A DNA stretch of 64,000 bases from Zopfochytrium polystomum (GCA_025765615.1 JAIVFJ010000280.1:1-64000); one strand, 5' to 3'. Shown: positions 1 to 11,158, numbered from the stretch's first letter. The notes: generated by a model from the sequence alone, not told the origin. Made by a program: numbers and translations.

Positions 1-247
1 AGTTCCTAAGGTCTTTGGCCAGCCCAGTGAACTTGTCAGGGCTGGGAACCTTGGGCTCTCTTGCTTGGTTGGCTTGGGGCAGGGGAAGAGCTTGATGTTC
101 TTGTTGGTGAAGTTGTTGTTGAAGCTGGTGCTGCTGGTGAAGGACTTGTTCTTGAAGTTGCTGTGTCTGTCTTGAAAGGGCTTGTAATTGGTCCATCAAG
201 GCTTGGAAGGCAGTTGCATCAGGGAAGGTGTTGTTTGGGTCAGACAT
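1..247 (-). pseudogene. Ty3/gypsy-type gag, 5' end (runs off window)
   Basis: Read on the minus strand, an ATG at 247 opens a frame that stays open to the window edge (about 82 codons). It encodes a Gln-rich coiled-coil-like N-terminus (many Gln-Gln, Leu-Gln and His-Gln pairs) followed by the start of a gag capsid region (KVPSPDKFTGLAKDL). The same protein is seen further along at 19,234-19,789, where the capsid part continues. It lies just inside the LTR at 289-594, in the order LTR, short leader, gag expected for an LTR retrotransposon. Whether the element is intact to the left of the window cannot be seen. Gag would form the virus-like particle around the element RNA. Confidence 0.75.
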
Positions 248-288
248 GATGGCAGAGAGTAGTAGGAGAGGGTGAAGTGAATTATGAT

Positions 289-594
289 GTCAGGAACAGG
301 GCAGGACAGGACAAGGCAGACAAGGAACTGAGAGGAGTGATGATTGTATTGGAAACAATAATTCACTTGAAGGATGGGACAGTCCCCCATCCCCCTTTTA
401 TACCTTTTGAGAGTCTTCCTTGTCAAGACTCAAAGAAAGTTACAGAAAGATCAATTAGTAATACAATGATACCAATGATGCCAATGACAGCAAGACAAGT
501 CAGGAAAGCAAACAAGGTTCCAGAAGGTTCCACAAGGTTCCATGAAGGAATGTTCTAGAAGGTTCCAGAGGTTTCCAGAGGGTGATTCATAACA
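289..594 (-). mobile_element. 306-bp LTR of a Ty3/gypsy retrotransposon (5' LTR of minus-strand element)
   Basis: The block begins TGTCAGGAACA and ends GATTCATAACA on the plus strand, so on the element strand it runs from TGTTATGAATC to CCTGACA, with the usual TG...CA ends. A second block of exactly the same length with the same ends lies at 19,790-20,095, and a deleted third copy at 19,106-19,202. It contains a TATAAAA box on the minus strand (402-396) and many GGAACCTT direct repeats. Gag lies immediately inside it, which makes it a 5' LTR for a minus-strand element. Confidence 0.85.
396..402 (-). promoter_or_regulatory. TATA box inside the LTR
   Basis: TATAAAA on the minus strand, embedded in GGTATAAAAGGGGG and kept in the second full LTR copy. 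It is the likely core promoter of the retroelement RNA. Confidence 0.5.
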
Positions 595-1137
595 GTATAC
601 ACTTAATCTATTTGAGGTCACAGGCTCAACAGCCTGTCGTCCTCACACTCACCACTCAGCTTACCCAACTTGAGCCAATTCCTGCGGCACTGGAACATGG
701 CCTAGCAAAGGTGGACCATGACATTCAGAGACTTGCAGCTGCTGCAGCCAACTTGGATACTTCACTCAAAAACCATGCTGGTGCCATCCACAACGTAAAT
801 GAGCAAGTCACCACACTGGAGCCACTAACTGCACAATTGGACAGCCGCCTCACTGCAGTGCACACAACCTCCCAACTCCTCAGCTCCCACCTCCAGACAA
901 TTGAAGAATGGTTGAAGTACAATGACCTGATTGATGAGGACTGAACCTTCTTCTGCTGCTACTGTCCCAGCTCGATCAGCTGTCACCACACGCTCAAGCT
1001 CCAGTTCCTCTTCAACTCCTCCCAACAGAACTGCCCCCAAACCTGCCCGCAAACCTGCCCTCAAACCTGCTGCCAAACCTGCTGCCAAACCTGCCCCAAA
1101 AACTGCCTCAAAAACCAGGAACACTGCCTCAACTTGA
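595..1137 (+). pseudogene. LINE-like ORF1 remnant (coiled coil plus basic tail)
   Basis: Two overlapping frames touch here. The first (open to 944) encodes about 110 residues with regular hydrophobic heptads (AALEHGLAKVDHDIQRLAAA and similar), a coiled coil. The second (about 940-1137) encodes a Ser-rich stretch and then repeated Lys-Pro-Ala units (KPAAKPAAKPAPK), a basic tail. A coiled coil with a basic tail upstream of an endonuclease and reverse transcriptase fits the RNA-binding ORF1 of a LINE. The frame break at about 940 and the LTR cutting its left side indicate a dead copy. The LINE assignment rests mostly on its neighbour at 1,318-2,691. Confidence 0.4.
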
Positions 1138-1317
1138 CCAATATCCTTATTCATTCTTTTGTGAAAGCCCCTTTGCTGTTGATATCACTCTTATTTCTCC
1201 AAAAAAAAAAAAGAAGAAAAAAAAACAGAGACATTATTAGCAGGACCTCCTGCACCCCTTAGTCAGCTTTGTCAACTAGCCCTGTGTCTAGCACACCACC
1301 CCCAACAACACCACCCC

Positions 1318-2691
1318 TCCCTCACTTTGCAACTTGGAACATCTGATGTGCTTCCCCACCAAGGCTGCATCTATATTCCACTGGCTTGATCACACCAAAA
1401 CCTCCATCCTTGCCATTCAAGAAACTGGCTGCTCTAACACAGAGACCATCCAACCCATTCGTCACATCACTAGGAATTACAAAGGTTTCTTCGTATCCTC
1501 CACCCCCTCCCGTCATGCTGCGTTGGTTTCATCATTTCATCTTCCCTGGCACCACACATCACTGACGTCTCCCACTTTGGAACTCGTGCCATTGCCCTCA
1601 CCTTATCTTTTGACGCTCCATCCTCCTGCGAAATATTTACTGGCCTGCTGACCCCCAATCTGAGAAAATGGTGCAAATCTCTTGACACACTCTCCACATC
1701 ATTTCACAAGTTGCTGCCTCAGCTTGGCAAAAAGTTCCTTCCTCACAAGGGAACCTCCTCAGTAGCGCCAAAGATAGATTGCTGCGCCAAACCATTTCTC
1801 ATTGCACATTGGAAAGTAGAGAAACTGTGGGCACTTGCCAAAGACCCTGCGCAAGATCTGGCTAACATCTTCCTTTCCATTCCTTTGACCCCATCTGAGT
1901 GGGGCGCAGATCCGTCTTACTCCTTCTTGTCCCACATCCACTCTCAGTACAAAGCCCGCTTCTTTGACACAACTGACTATTGTGATGTTTTACTCCCCGT
2001 CCTCAACCGCCATCACCAGGCCATCTACCGTGCCCAATGCCGGGCAGCAGAAAAGCACAAAATGGAGGACATTGCCCCAGCTCTCGCACATAGACATGAC
2101 CTTTTCTCTTCTGGCAAGATTGTCCTCAACAACATCCTCAATCACACACGCAGCAACTCCAGCATCGACCACATTTGCTATACTACTGACGAAGGTCCCT
2201 CAATCACCCACGATCCCGACCTTGTCCCTGGTATCTGCCAACAACAGGTTGAACACTGGTTTCTCCCTCATACCCTCACTCCCTTCCCACTATCCTCTCC
2301 ATTTCACTCTGAGATGCAACCCCGTTCCTACATCCCCCCAGATCTTTTCTCCACGGTTATGCTGCCCCCTTCTGCCAACGACGTCGAAAACGCTCTCACA
2401 TCTCTTGCCTCAAACAAAGCCCCAGGCCCCTCCCAAATCTCCAGAGAGCTTCTCCTTGCAGCTGGTCCTGATGCTCTCGCATTCTTCTCCTCCCTCATCA
2501 TTCGCTCTTTTCTCTTCCTTGACATTCCAGACTCTTGGGCATCTTCCTCCATCTTCCCCATACCCAAGAAAGCTGCGTGGGGTGGTGACATCACTAACCT
2601 CAGTCCAATCAGCCTCTGCGAACTTTGTGAGATTCCTAACCTCACTGATCATGGTCTTGCTGGGGTCTCCCTAAAAGCTCTTTCCCAGTTG
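1318..2691 (+). pseudogene. LINE endonuclease-reverse transcriptase remnant
   Basis: The translation contains an APE-type endonuclease start (ATWNI at about 1,329, then ILAIQETG at about 1,400), broken by frameshifts at about 1,345 and 1,530. A longer open frame from about 1,640 to 2,691 follows. It carries the linker of LINE ORF2 and the first reverse-transcriptase blocks: NKAPGPSQISRELL (about 2,415-2,457) matches the KAPGPDG block, and IFPIPKKAAWGGDITNLSPI (about 2,553-2,612) matches the PKP...RPISL block. The catalytic YADD region and everything after it are missing. Losing the 3' half is unusual because LINEs normally lose the 5' end, so later deletion or rearrangement is likely. Confidence 0.65.
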
Positions 2692-3322
2692 TGACCACCT
2701 ATATTTATTTTATCTTTATTACCATTCATCACATCCCTCACAGGCTCTAGTGTTTATCACTATAAAAGAGCATCCTATGTTCCTTGTGCTGAATGGGCCT
2801 AAGCACAAGGGGCACACCCCTTATTTATCCTATTCATTCTTATTTTTACTCATTTTCCTTTTCTCTCATTTTTCCACCTTTCAATCCACTGACCCTGCAC
2901 TGATGTGGCCTCAAAGCATCAAATTATGTTCACCCCAAATTTGGAGGCAGGAGAGACACTGGGTGGAGGGGGTGTGTGGCTGAAAGAGTGATTCATCCTG
3001 CCAAATTGTTCTTTCTTTCATTTTCTCCTTTTGTTATGTTTTTTCCTTTTTCTCTTTTCTTTCTTTCTTCCTTCTTTTCTTCTTTCCTGAAAGGCCAAAA
3101 ATTGTGGGTCAAAAGGTGCAAGCCCACAGCCATTGGACTTCATTGGTGCTCTGCCCATTCCCCAATTATTTCAATTGTTCTTCCAATTTTCCCTGAAATT
3201 TATTCGTCTGCTCAGCAATTGGGAGATACATTCAACTATCAAAACCTGTATGTGGACCGAAAGGCAGATCATCAAGGCTCAGGGTTGAAAGGATTCTAAG
3301 GTGATATTCTGGCAGTGTAATT

Positions 3323-3398
3323 GAGCAGAGTGGGATTCAAACCCACACCTCTGGAGAGACCAAAGCCATAATCTGGTGCCTTAGACCAACTCGGCAAC
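3323..3398 (-). pseudogene. tRNA-Leu-like relic
   Basis: Read on the minus strand from 3,398, the sequence follows a nuclear tRNA-Leu through the D arm (GTTGCCGAGTTGGTCTAAGGC), anticodon arm, long variable arm and T arm (GTGGGTTTGAATCCCAC). Two things are broken: the anticodon loop reads TTATGGC (anticodon AUG, not a Leu anticodon), and the 3' acceptor strand (TCTGCTC) does not pair with the 5' strand (GTTGCCG). It is therefore a pseudo-tRNA or the head of a tRNA-derived SINE. Confidence 0.6.
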
Positions 3399-5009
3399 AT
3401 ATAACATATAGACATTCTGCAACCACAAAATTTTTGCACAACTTCCTGGCTCAATTGCTATATTGAGAAATCTCAACTATCAGACAGGGTGTTCCAAAAC
3501 CAGAACCCAACAACAACCCACCAGTTTGCACAAACTGTTGATCTGACCGGGTTAGAGGGGCTTCCTACCCTACACAACCTGTCAAAGCTGGATTTTACAC
3601 GTTTTTTTTTTTTACGTTTAAATCTGTGGTTTTACAAAGCTGGTACTAAAAGCATAACACTGGCACTTAGCATGTACACCACCCACGGACCAGTGTGCTA
3701 CTGTGACTAGTAGTACTCAAATGGTCTGGACTATGATCAAATAGTACACATTCTGTGTCTGCTCCATTTGTCTATGTGTTATTTCTTAATTTGAATTTGT
3801 CCTTTGTTGTCTGCCTAGACTAGTAGACTGTCTCTGACCCTGTCTGTTGCAGTCAATCTGAATTTCCTCTAAGCTGCTTCCTCCTGGTAAAGTTGACTTG
3901 GCGAGGTAGGCCAAGAGGGTTTTGAGTCCTGACAGGGAACATTCCCCTGACTTGAGCTGGGAACAGGACAGACACTTCCCGCCTCCCACCTCCTTTGTAG
4001 ACAACTGCTCCACCTCCCGTAAGTACAGAGACAGATGTACAATTGTTTGTCCCTGGCAGTCACTCACAAATCCTCTGCCACCCAAGGGTATCCCCCTCAA
4101 CTGGGCCAGCAGCACAGCTGGTGGGCTGAGAGACAGGATCATACAAGGCACCTGTCCCCTGCAGTAGTTCCTGTCACGCCATGGCCTGTTTATGAGACCA
4201 CCCTAGTGACAACTCTGTCTACAGCCCAGTCAAGGCAATTACTAATGTTTCAAATCAACACGTTCTCATGACATTTGGCCTCCTATTGTTATGGTAACAG
4301 AGCTGCGCATAGTTATTGGGTTCCAGGTTTGATTCCCTGCAATATACTAATTATTCATTATCCATACGAGATAAATTTCGCAATAACGTACCGCGATACC
4401 ACATAAACCGATGCTGGAATGCCCTATCCTTGTCGCAACATTTATCGTATGTCATGTGTCGATTTGGAACCTAAGCAAGTACCGTTGGCTGCAACATAAT
4501 AGACAAATCCAGCAGATATACATAGCCTAGCTCAATGGATGGTTGCTTGCTGTGCACTCTGCTCTGCACACATACCCCATACACTCTGTTATAAGGCAAG
4601 TTATAAGCTGTCCCTTGTTGTCTCGTTTGCTGGGCTCGGCTGAATCCCATGGATAATCAGACTTGTCTGGCTTTGCAAAAATTGGTGTTTGGGTCCAAAA
4701 ACATTGAATCAAGTTGGGCCAGGTTCAAATCTGCATTTCGTGTGTGGCAGGCCCTAAAGAGCTCCTATTGGCTCTTGAGTTACAATTAGCGTCTGAGTAA
4801 CTTGAGAGCCCCTTGTTTATATGCTTACACAATCTTATAAATGCTTCTTATCTCTAATGTTTTCTTTCTTATCTGTGTCGCCTTGTCACTAATTTTTTAT
4901 TCTTCCATCCTTTCATTTCTTCATGTTAGGTGGAACTGACTGGTTAGCATCAAGAGGGACAAGACGGCCCTGAACCTTTTGTTAGCAACTTCCAATGCAG
5001 ACCCAGGTG

Positions 5010-5157
5010 CTGGCTTGCACTGTTGACAAATACTCTGTGTATAAAGTGGAACGGAAACCCAGGGTAGACAGTTTTCCTCCTCCTCTGCTCAAGCAGATAA
5101 AATAGGAGAGATTTTTACCCTTTGCCTGTCACACTCGCCTAATTGACTATTATAGCA
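5010..5157. repeat. Dispersed repeat R2, copy 1
   Basis: About 148 bp from CTGGCTTGCACTGTTGAC to ACTATTATAGCA recur with moderate divergence at 9,751-9,897. No coding capacity is evident. Both copies contain the run TTTTCCTCCTCCTCTGCTC. Confidence 0.7.
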
Positions 5158-5446
5158 AGACTGGCAATGACCCGTGTTGTTTCTCTTGTCAAGCAGGCAA
5201 GGTGCATGGTCCCTGTTGGTTGCATTGCAGAGTTGGCACTTTTTCTCTCCTTTCAATGATTTTCTGCGCAAGTTTGCCCAGTTTGCAGGAGAGGCATCCT
5301 CAAATGCTCAGCAGCATATGCCACCATATTATGAAATAGGAACTTGAAAAAGTTAAAACTCAAAACTGCTTTCATTTTAGTCAGTATTGGCAAAAAAGGG
5401 ATCTGAAATCTAGCCTGGTGCAGGTGGTGGGCTCGAAATCAGTACA

Positions 5447-5544
5447 GCCTGGTTAGCTCAATCGGTAGAGCGTGTGACTCTTAGCTAACCCGACACAGGG
5501 CCTCTGCAATCACAAGGCTGTGGGTTCGACCCCCACATCGGGCG
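5447..5544 (+). tRNA. tRNA-Lys(CUU) with a 25-nt intron
   Basis: A complete cloverleaf: acceptor GCCTGGT/ATCGGGC (two G-U pairs), anticodon stem TGTGA/TCACA with loop CTCTTAA (anticodon CTT at 5,480-5,482), and T arm GTGGG-TTCGACC-CCCAC. The intron, about 5,484-5,508, sits one nucleotide 3' of the anticodon, the canonical position for the nuclear tRNA splicing endonuclease. CCA is not encoded. It decodes AAG. Confidence 0.9.
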
Positions 5545-5678
5545 CTCCCTTGTGCATCTTTGGACCCATCAGAACTCTCTGTCATGCTTCCTTTCTGGTC
5601 AGAATATTGAAAACATTGTCCTTTTCAGCCAAGTTCAGCCACACCACAGAAAAGCTGTGCTCTGATTGAAGAGGGAGG

Positions 5679-5755
5679 CTGAGGCCGCGTGGTTGCTCAC
5701 CAGCCCCTCCCTCCAATCAAGAAGTTGCTCACCGGCCCCTCCCTCCAATCACGAA
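5679..5755 (+). repeat. Short tandem duplication (about 40-bp unit, two copies)
   Basis: The unit GTTGCTCACC(A/G)GCCCCTCCC plus TCCAATCA occurs twice in a row, the second copy starting about 40 bp after the first. No function is suggested. Confidence 0.5.
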
Positions 5756-6676
5756 TGTGCCTTGTCACACTTAAGGTTTCAAATTAATACATATCGTGAT
5801 ATTTTCTATTATGACAATATTAATTGTTTAACAAACTTTGCACCTGGAAAGCAGCTGGATCTCTTTTTGAAAATCTTTTTTAAATTTTTTGGACAAGGAG
5901 CTTTAACTTTAATTACTATATTCAAAAGTGATTTATCAACGATACGTATGGGTTTGAAACCTTAGTCACACTTACAAAAATTTTGTTCGGTTCTATTTTA
6001 CGATAAACTTTTGCACACTTTGGCTGGCATGTGGGTGGTAGTCAGTCAGTTTCATGCAAAAATGCATAATACTGCCATTGGTAGGGATGTTGAATATTGC
6101 TGTTTCCATTGAAAAGTCATTGTTGCAATGAAAGAAAAACATTGCTACAAACCAGAGTCAGACCGCCCAACAGGGTGGTAAAATGGGAGCTGCATTTATC
6201 TGTTTCAAGATACCTTGAAAAGTTGGTGAAAAGCTTGGAGGCCGCATGCGACTGACCAGAAAGAGGAAAGAACAAAAAAGGAATCGTTTCTGTACAAATT
6301 TATGGTAAAACAGGAAAAGCAATGGATTGTTCCCAATAAAAACAGAAAAGCATTTGGGGAAAGAGCCTGGCCTGACAATGCAAATTTCCCCCCACCCCCT
6401 CCCAACTGTCGGATCACTTCATTGCGAGAGGACGTTACCTAGTACAACAGCAATTCCATGTTGATTTGGTGCTGCTCTATGGGGAAAAACTGCCACAGGA
6501 TGAATTCAAAATGTCCAAAAATTAGTGGAAAGAATGAGACAAGCCCAGGAACAACTGCCACTTAGCTGCTTGCTTTTGGAAAGCAAACACCTTTTGCCCA
6601 ATGGTCACAAGCATTCCACACACATTGCACAAGAGATTTTATCATCTGCCTTTGTAGTCTGGACCACTGCAGAAAT

Positions 6677-6748
6677 CTCCCAGGCGGGGAATCGAACCCC
6701 GATCGCCACCGTGAGAGGGTGGAATCTTAACCATTAGACGACCTAGGA
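6677..6748 (-). tRNA. tRNA-Glu(CUC)
   Basis: A 72-nt intronless cloverleaf on the minus strand: acceptor TCCTAGG/CCTGGGA, D arm with GTCTAATGGTTA, anticodon stem CCACC/GGTGG with loop CTCTCAC (anticodon CTC), and T loop TTCGATT with stem CGGGG/CCCCG. Downstream on the minus strand there is only a short T run. It decodes GAG. Confidence 0.9.
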
Positions 6749-6854
6749 TCTATACAAACCCTTTTCGCTTTAATGTTTGACCCTCCAAAATGACAAACGC
6801 CCTGACTTTTTGATGATGTGGGTGTGGCAGGAATGTGTGGCAGAAAAAAGAGGT

Positions 6855-6996
6855 TACTAGCTTTTTCTCTTTCTCTCCAAGTTGGGGAAGTTATACATAA
6901 CTCTTTCTCTTCAAGTTGGGAGAAGGACCACCAACAAGCACACATCTCCACTTCATTCACTCCTTCCACTCACTCACTCAGAGTAGACTGTTTACA
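6855..6996. repeat. Dispersed repeat R1, copy 1 (rearranged)
   Basis: The sequence shares AAGTTGGGAGAAGGACCACC, a CACATCTCCACTTCATTCAC block and the end AGAGTAGACTGTTTACA with copies at 9,913-10,035 and 23,407-23,563. Its left part has a local duplication of TCTCTTTCTCTCCAAGTTGGG. Confidence 0.7.
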
Positions 6997-7433
6997 CATG
7001 TGATAAAGCCTGTTGGTCAAGTCAAGTGGATGTGGCTGTGGGCATTTGGGTGTGGCGCATTCTTGATTGCTTGTGTTTCCATGCACAAGTTCCCAGCTGG
7101 TGACCTTCCAATCCCTACATGGTCTGCTCACTTCTCTCTTTCCCCCCCTTGTCACTGGCAACAACAGCTCCTTCTGCAGCACCCCAGTGACACCTCAATG
7201 AGGGATGTTTGGTGGCATTCTGTCTGTCCCATCACCACTAACTGTTTTCATTGTGTTTGAGATAGGGCTCTTTGCAAGATAAAGACCCCATCGCTTTTCC
7301 TTCTCCTCTTTTATGGAATGCAGGATATCTGGCAGTGGACAAGTCATGACAATCCATTGCGCATGATTTCCATAGAGTGTGACAGGAGTGTGACAAAAAT
7401 GTAATAATTTAGATTTGGGATGGCCATTGTGTG

Positions 7434-7505
7434 GACTCATTAGCTTAATGGTAGAGCATTCGACTCCAGATCGAAAGGTTGCGTGTTCAAATCACGTAGG
7501 GGTCA
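7434..7505 (+). tRNA. tRNA-Trp(CCA)
   Basis: The anticodon stem TTCGA/TCGAA closes the loop CTCCAGA (anticodon CCA). The D arm TAGCTTAATGGTAGAGC and T arm GCGTG-TTCAAAT-CACGT are intact. The acceptor pairs as GACTCAT/AGGGGTC with one mismatch at the sixth pair, and the T stem has a G-U pair. It is probably functional but slightly degenerate. Confidence 0.75.
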
Positions 7506-8774
7506 TTTGAACACCTACGTGGCCCATACATTGATTAATGAGAGTGTTTGAGTTACTCAGTTCCAGCTCCCGTACTGCTGCTGGTACAGGGAATGTCTGG
7601 AGACCAAAGCGTGGATTCAATTTGGTTTGGTGTGACAATCGAGCAACACTTCCCCCAATGAGCCCTCCAGCCCCAGGGAGAGTAAGGCTGTCGTCTGCGT
7701 ATCTCTATTGGAGGTTTTTTTTTTTTTTTCTTTTGACTAACTCCACCAAAAAAATCTGTAAAATCCTGCCAAAGTTGGCATAAAATACGCATTGGAGTAC
7801 TCCATATTGTGTCCAAAATCCAAAGAAATTGATTGAGAAAGTATCAGGAAAAGGTAAAATATCTAATTTTCTGCTTCTTGGTGGATATTTTGGATAATCT
7901 TGGATATTTCTTGAGTTTTCCATAAAAATTTGTTGGGTTTTACTGTAGGCACACAATGTGGTATTTCAGTGCCCATTTTATGCCAATTTTGGCCAGATTT
8001 TAAGATTTTTTTTTGGCAGAGTTAGTACAACAAAAGAACCAATTTAAATTAGATAAGCAGACCGCAGCCTTTACAGGAGAGTGGAGACTTGGTTTGGGTG
8101 GGGCTGCCCTCTCTTTTGGCACTGCGTCTTTGGGGCAACAGTTTGCAATCCTCTCATCAAATTTTGTCACAGTTGGATGCAGAATGTGACGGTAGGAAAC
8201 TGGATCAATAAACTAGCAGTCTTTTGACTTCTAGTACCACTGACCAGTGCCGGTTATGTTTCAAACAGGAAACTGGTCTCAGCTACTTGAAGGTGACAGG
8301 AAAGTGGGAAACAATTGCAACATAGAACAGTGCCAAGCCCCAGTAGTGGTAAGAGTATTTGAGCTGTGGCCCACGCTGAAGCCTTTCTGCTGGGCATGAA
8401 GGTTCAACCTGTTCAAGTTGCAGTGTAGAAGGTGACGTAGGGAGTGAAGGCAGTGTTGCAAGAAGATGTAAGGGTTGAGGCTGCGAAGCGAAGCAAGTTG
8501 CCAAGACGTAGAAAGAAAGAAAGGAAACAACCAAGGTTTGAATTGAGGACTTGTACAAGGGAGCGGGCATAGCAAGTGACCAAGGGCAAGTAGGCAAAGA
8601 GAGCTTGTTTTAGATAGGGACTGGCTAATTGGAGTGAGAGTTTTTCTTTTCAGTAAGAAAACTCTGCCCAATTTATACTCCTGCAGGGAGGTTGACCAGT
8701 TTTCCTGTTTTGCCCATCTGAACAAGTTGCAAACTGCTTCAGACAGGACTTTGCTCTGGGGGAGGTGTTGCAAA

Positions 8775-9050
8775 CCCATTCCCACAGAGGGAGGGTGCAT
8801 TTGAAATTTTCAGAGCATTTCAAATCAACCAAGCTCTGTGTGGAGCCCAGTGTGCAAGCAACTGGTCTCCCCACAGAGAGGGAAAATAATTTGAAATCTT
8901 CAGAAGCATTTCAAATCAACCAACATCGGTCCAGATGTCTGTGTGCAGTGACCAGTCTTCCCACAGAGGAAAGATGATTTGAAATCATCAGGGGCATTTC
9001 AAATCAACCAGTGGGTGTCCAGAGGCCTGGACAGAGGTCTCTGCAAAGCA
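8775..9050. repeat. Three tandem copies (about 90 bp) with ATTTGAAAT/ATTTCAAAT hairpins
   Basis: Units starting CCACAGAG lie at about 8,781, 8,871 and 8,959. Each carries a TTTGAAAT ... ATTTCAAATCAACCA inverted pair separated by about 10-12 nt, able to fold into a stem of at least 8 bp. The tails between the units diverge. Confidence 0.7.
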
Positions 9051-9141
9051 GACAAATGGTGTTGCACACAGAGACAAAAGTCAGCTGACCTGGAGCTGCT
9101 GTGAGCTATCCTGGTTCAACATTTCTCTGAACCCATTGAGT

Positions 9142-9199
9142 GTGATTCTAATCGTATTGTCCTCGCCAGCGAAGCTTAGGAAAGCAAATCTAGAATCAC
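9142..9199. repeat. Perfect 9-bp inverted repeat
   Basis: GTGATTCTA at 9,142-9,150 and TAGAATCAC at 9,191-9,199 are exact reverse complements with a 40-nt loop. It could be a hairpin RNA or the end of a small transposon. Nothing further is seen. Confidence 0.5.
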
Positions 9200-9245
9200 C
9201 ACCGTAACAACCAAGCCTTTCTTTCCTCTTTGGTGTTTCTCCGCA

Positions 9246-9368
9246 GGCCAGTGCTACCAGACCAAGCTTGGGATGAAGTCCTCTTAGGCCAGTGCTACCA
9301 GACCAAGCTAGTTGAGGTATGATTTCCCCAGGCCAGTGTGTTGTATGCCAAGCTGGGGTGAGGTTTCC
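9246..9368. repeat. Three tandem copies of a 42-44 bp unit
   Basis: AGGCCAGTGCTACCAGACCA recurs at about 9,246 and 9,288, and a diverged copy (AGGCCAGTGTGTTGTATGCC) at about 9,331, each followed by AGCT and a G/T-rich spacer. Confidence 0.6.
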
Positions 9369-9750
9369 TTCCCTTTCCTTTCTCTTCCTTCCCCTACCTG
9401 GTTGGTTCTCACATTGAACTCTGTCTCTGCGATACTGGCAGATGCCATACTGTCTTAGGGCATTCCTTTGTTGAACTGCTGCCTGTTGGTCACCATGTTG
9501 GATAGTCAGGGCTTAAACCTGGGGCCTGTGGGGTACTCTTCATTGAGCAACTCCACTTGGTCTAGCTGTCCTTGAATAAAGACAGGATTGAACCACATCA
9601 TCCATCTTTGTTGAGTTTGAGCTGAATCCAGGGTACTGGCTCTGCTAATAACCAGGAGCTTCCCATCTTAAAGACTTGTCTTATCCCTTTTGCCACTGGA
9701 CTATAGATGAGCCCCTGAAGATGAAGAGGAGATCTCATAAGACCTGGGGA

Positions 9751-9897
9751 CTGGCTTGCACTGTTGACAAATACTTCAAGTGTTAAGTGGAACAGAAACC
9801 TGGTGTTAACAGTTTTCCTCCTCCTCTGCTCGGGCAGATAATATAGGAGAGGTTTTTACCCTGTGCCAGCCACGCTCGCCTAACAACTATTATAGCA
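9751..9897. repeat. Dispersed repeat R2, copy 2
   Basis: The second copy of the block at 5,010-5,157, with scattered substitutions. It ends in the same ACTATTATAGCA and lies 15 bp left of repeat R1 copy 2. Confidence 0.7.
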
Positions 9898-9912
9898 TGC
9901 ATATCATCATTA

Positions 9913-10035
9913 TGTATCAATAATTCATAACAGAGTTTTTTTCTCTTTCCCAAGTTGGGAGAAGGACCACCCACAAATACACATCTCCACTTCATTCACT
10001 CCTTCCACTCACTCACTCAGAGTAGACTGTTTACA
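9913..10035. repeat. Dispersed repeat R1, copy 2
   Basis: It begins TGTATCAATAATTCATAACA and ends AGACTGTTTACA, so it has TG...CA ends like an LTR. The copy at 23,407-23,563 has equivalent ends. No target-site duplication is seen. Confidence 0.65.
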
Positions 10036-11150
10036 ACTTCTTCCACTAACTCTTCACTCAGAGCAGACTCTTTAGAGTATATGTGTGGAATGTAAGTGTC
10101 AGTGCCATCACAAACTGGTATCTACATTCTGTGCTGCGTGTGGGGAGTCCATGTGAAAAGGAAAGTGCTTTTTGTGCATCACTTCGATTCTGAACAGTGG
10201 GAGAAAGTGATATCAAAAGCAGAAAGCGGAATGCTTGTATCAAATAAGCGCCAATGATTGAGTTTCTGTGCTACTCTTTATGGTGAAATGCTGTGATTCA
10301 TTCACTGTACTAAGAATCTCCTAAATGACCTGCTTTTCCTTGAGGATCTCACCTTGTCTTCTGCCCCTGTTCTCCCTCAGCTGTCTCCCATTTCTCTTCC
10401 TGGTACTGGGTTGAAAGGATTTGTGCTAATTCTGAGAATGATGAGGCTTGAGCTTGCACATGCTGATGGTGAGGAATGGAAACAACAAATGTGTGTCAGC
10501 CACCAACTAGCAAGAGTAAAGCCACCAGGAACAGACAGGTTTGAGCTGGAATAATTGCAACTGACAGTTGCAGGTCTGTTTTGTACTTGTGTATGACATT
10601 TGCTTCCAATGCCGCCAAAATAACCATTTTTTGGGAGCAAAAGAGAACAAAAACCTGACAACCCAACTTCCTTCAATACAACTCTTTAGATTGAATCATA
10701 TGGGGTGAAAGGTCTTGGACTGAAGAATATGCGCGCAAAATCTCATCTCAGTCCTCCAGCTGGTTGCGTTTTTTTTTTCTGACTGTGAAGTTCGATATCG
10801 ATATTGATATGGTTTACGACTTTCACTGCTTGGCAGTGTTTTCCACTGGGTATTTTTTGGCAAGCAAGCACGTAAATGCGTACTTTAGGATATGGTGAAT
10901 CCGCTGGTGGCATCCAATCAGGGCTGGCTGTTGTGTTTTTGGTAGCTTCCAATGTGGAGAAAAATAGCGGGAAAGTATCAATGTTGGTATGTGCCACCAG
11001 ACCCGTAAATTTTGCATTCCACGCCAATGAAATCTCTTTGGAAGTGCGAGACAGTGTGTGTCTGTCTGCGATTTTGGTGGAGCTTGTGTGTCTCACTTTC
11101 AGTGCACGCGCCCTTCGCTGGCAGAGCTCGCTTGCGATTGGCTGATGAGA

Positions 11151-11158
11151 GAGGGGGG

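Larger units (their letters stand above)
2695..11150. other. Gene-poor interval with tRNAs and dispersed repeats
   Basis: No convincing protein gene was found over about 8.4 kb on either strand. Open frames here are short, lack recognisable domains and cannot be joined by splice sites into a family I know. What it does hold is listed separately: three tRNA genes, one tRNA relic, two dispersed repeat families and three sets of short tandem repeats. Base composition is AT-richer than the gene blocks to the right. Confidence 0.6.

Noticed and set aside
4525..4740. tRNA-like boxes (TAGCTCAATGG near 4,530; GGTTCAAATC near 4,720; another near 4,335)
   Set aside because: Spacing is wrong for one tRNA and no acceptor or anticodon stems form.
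8279..8800. 173-codon minus-strand open frame
   Set aside because: No domain. It runs into the tandem repeat region, and composition does not resemble the real genes.
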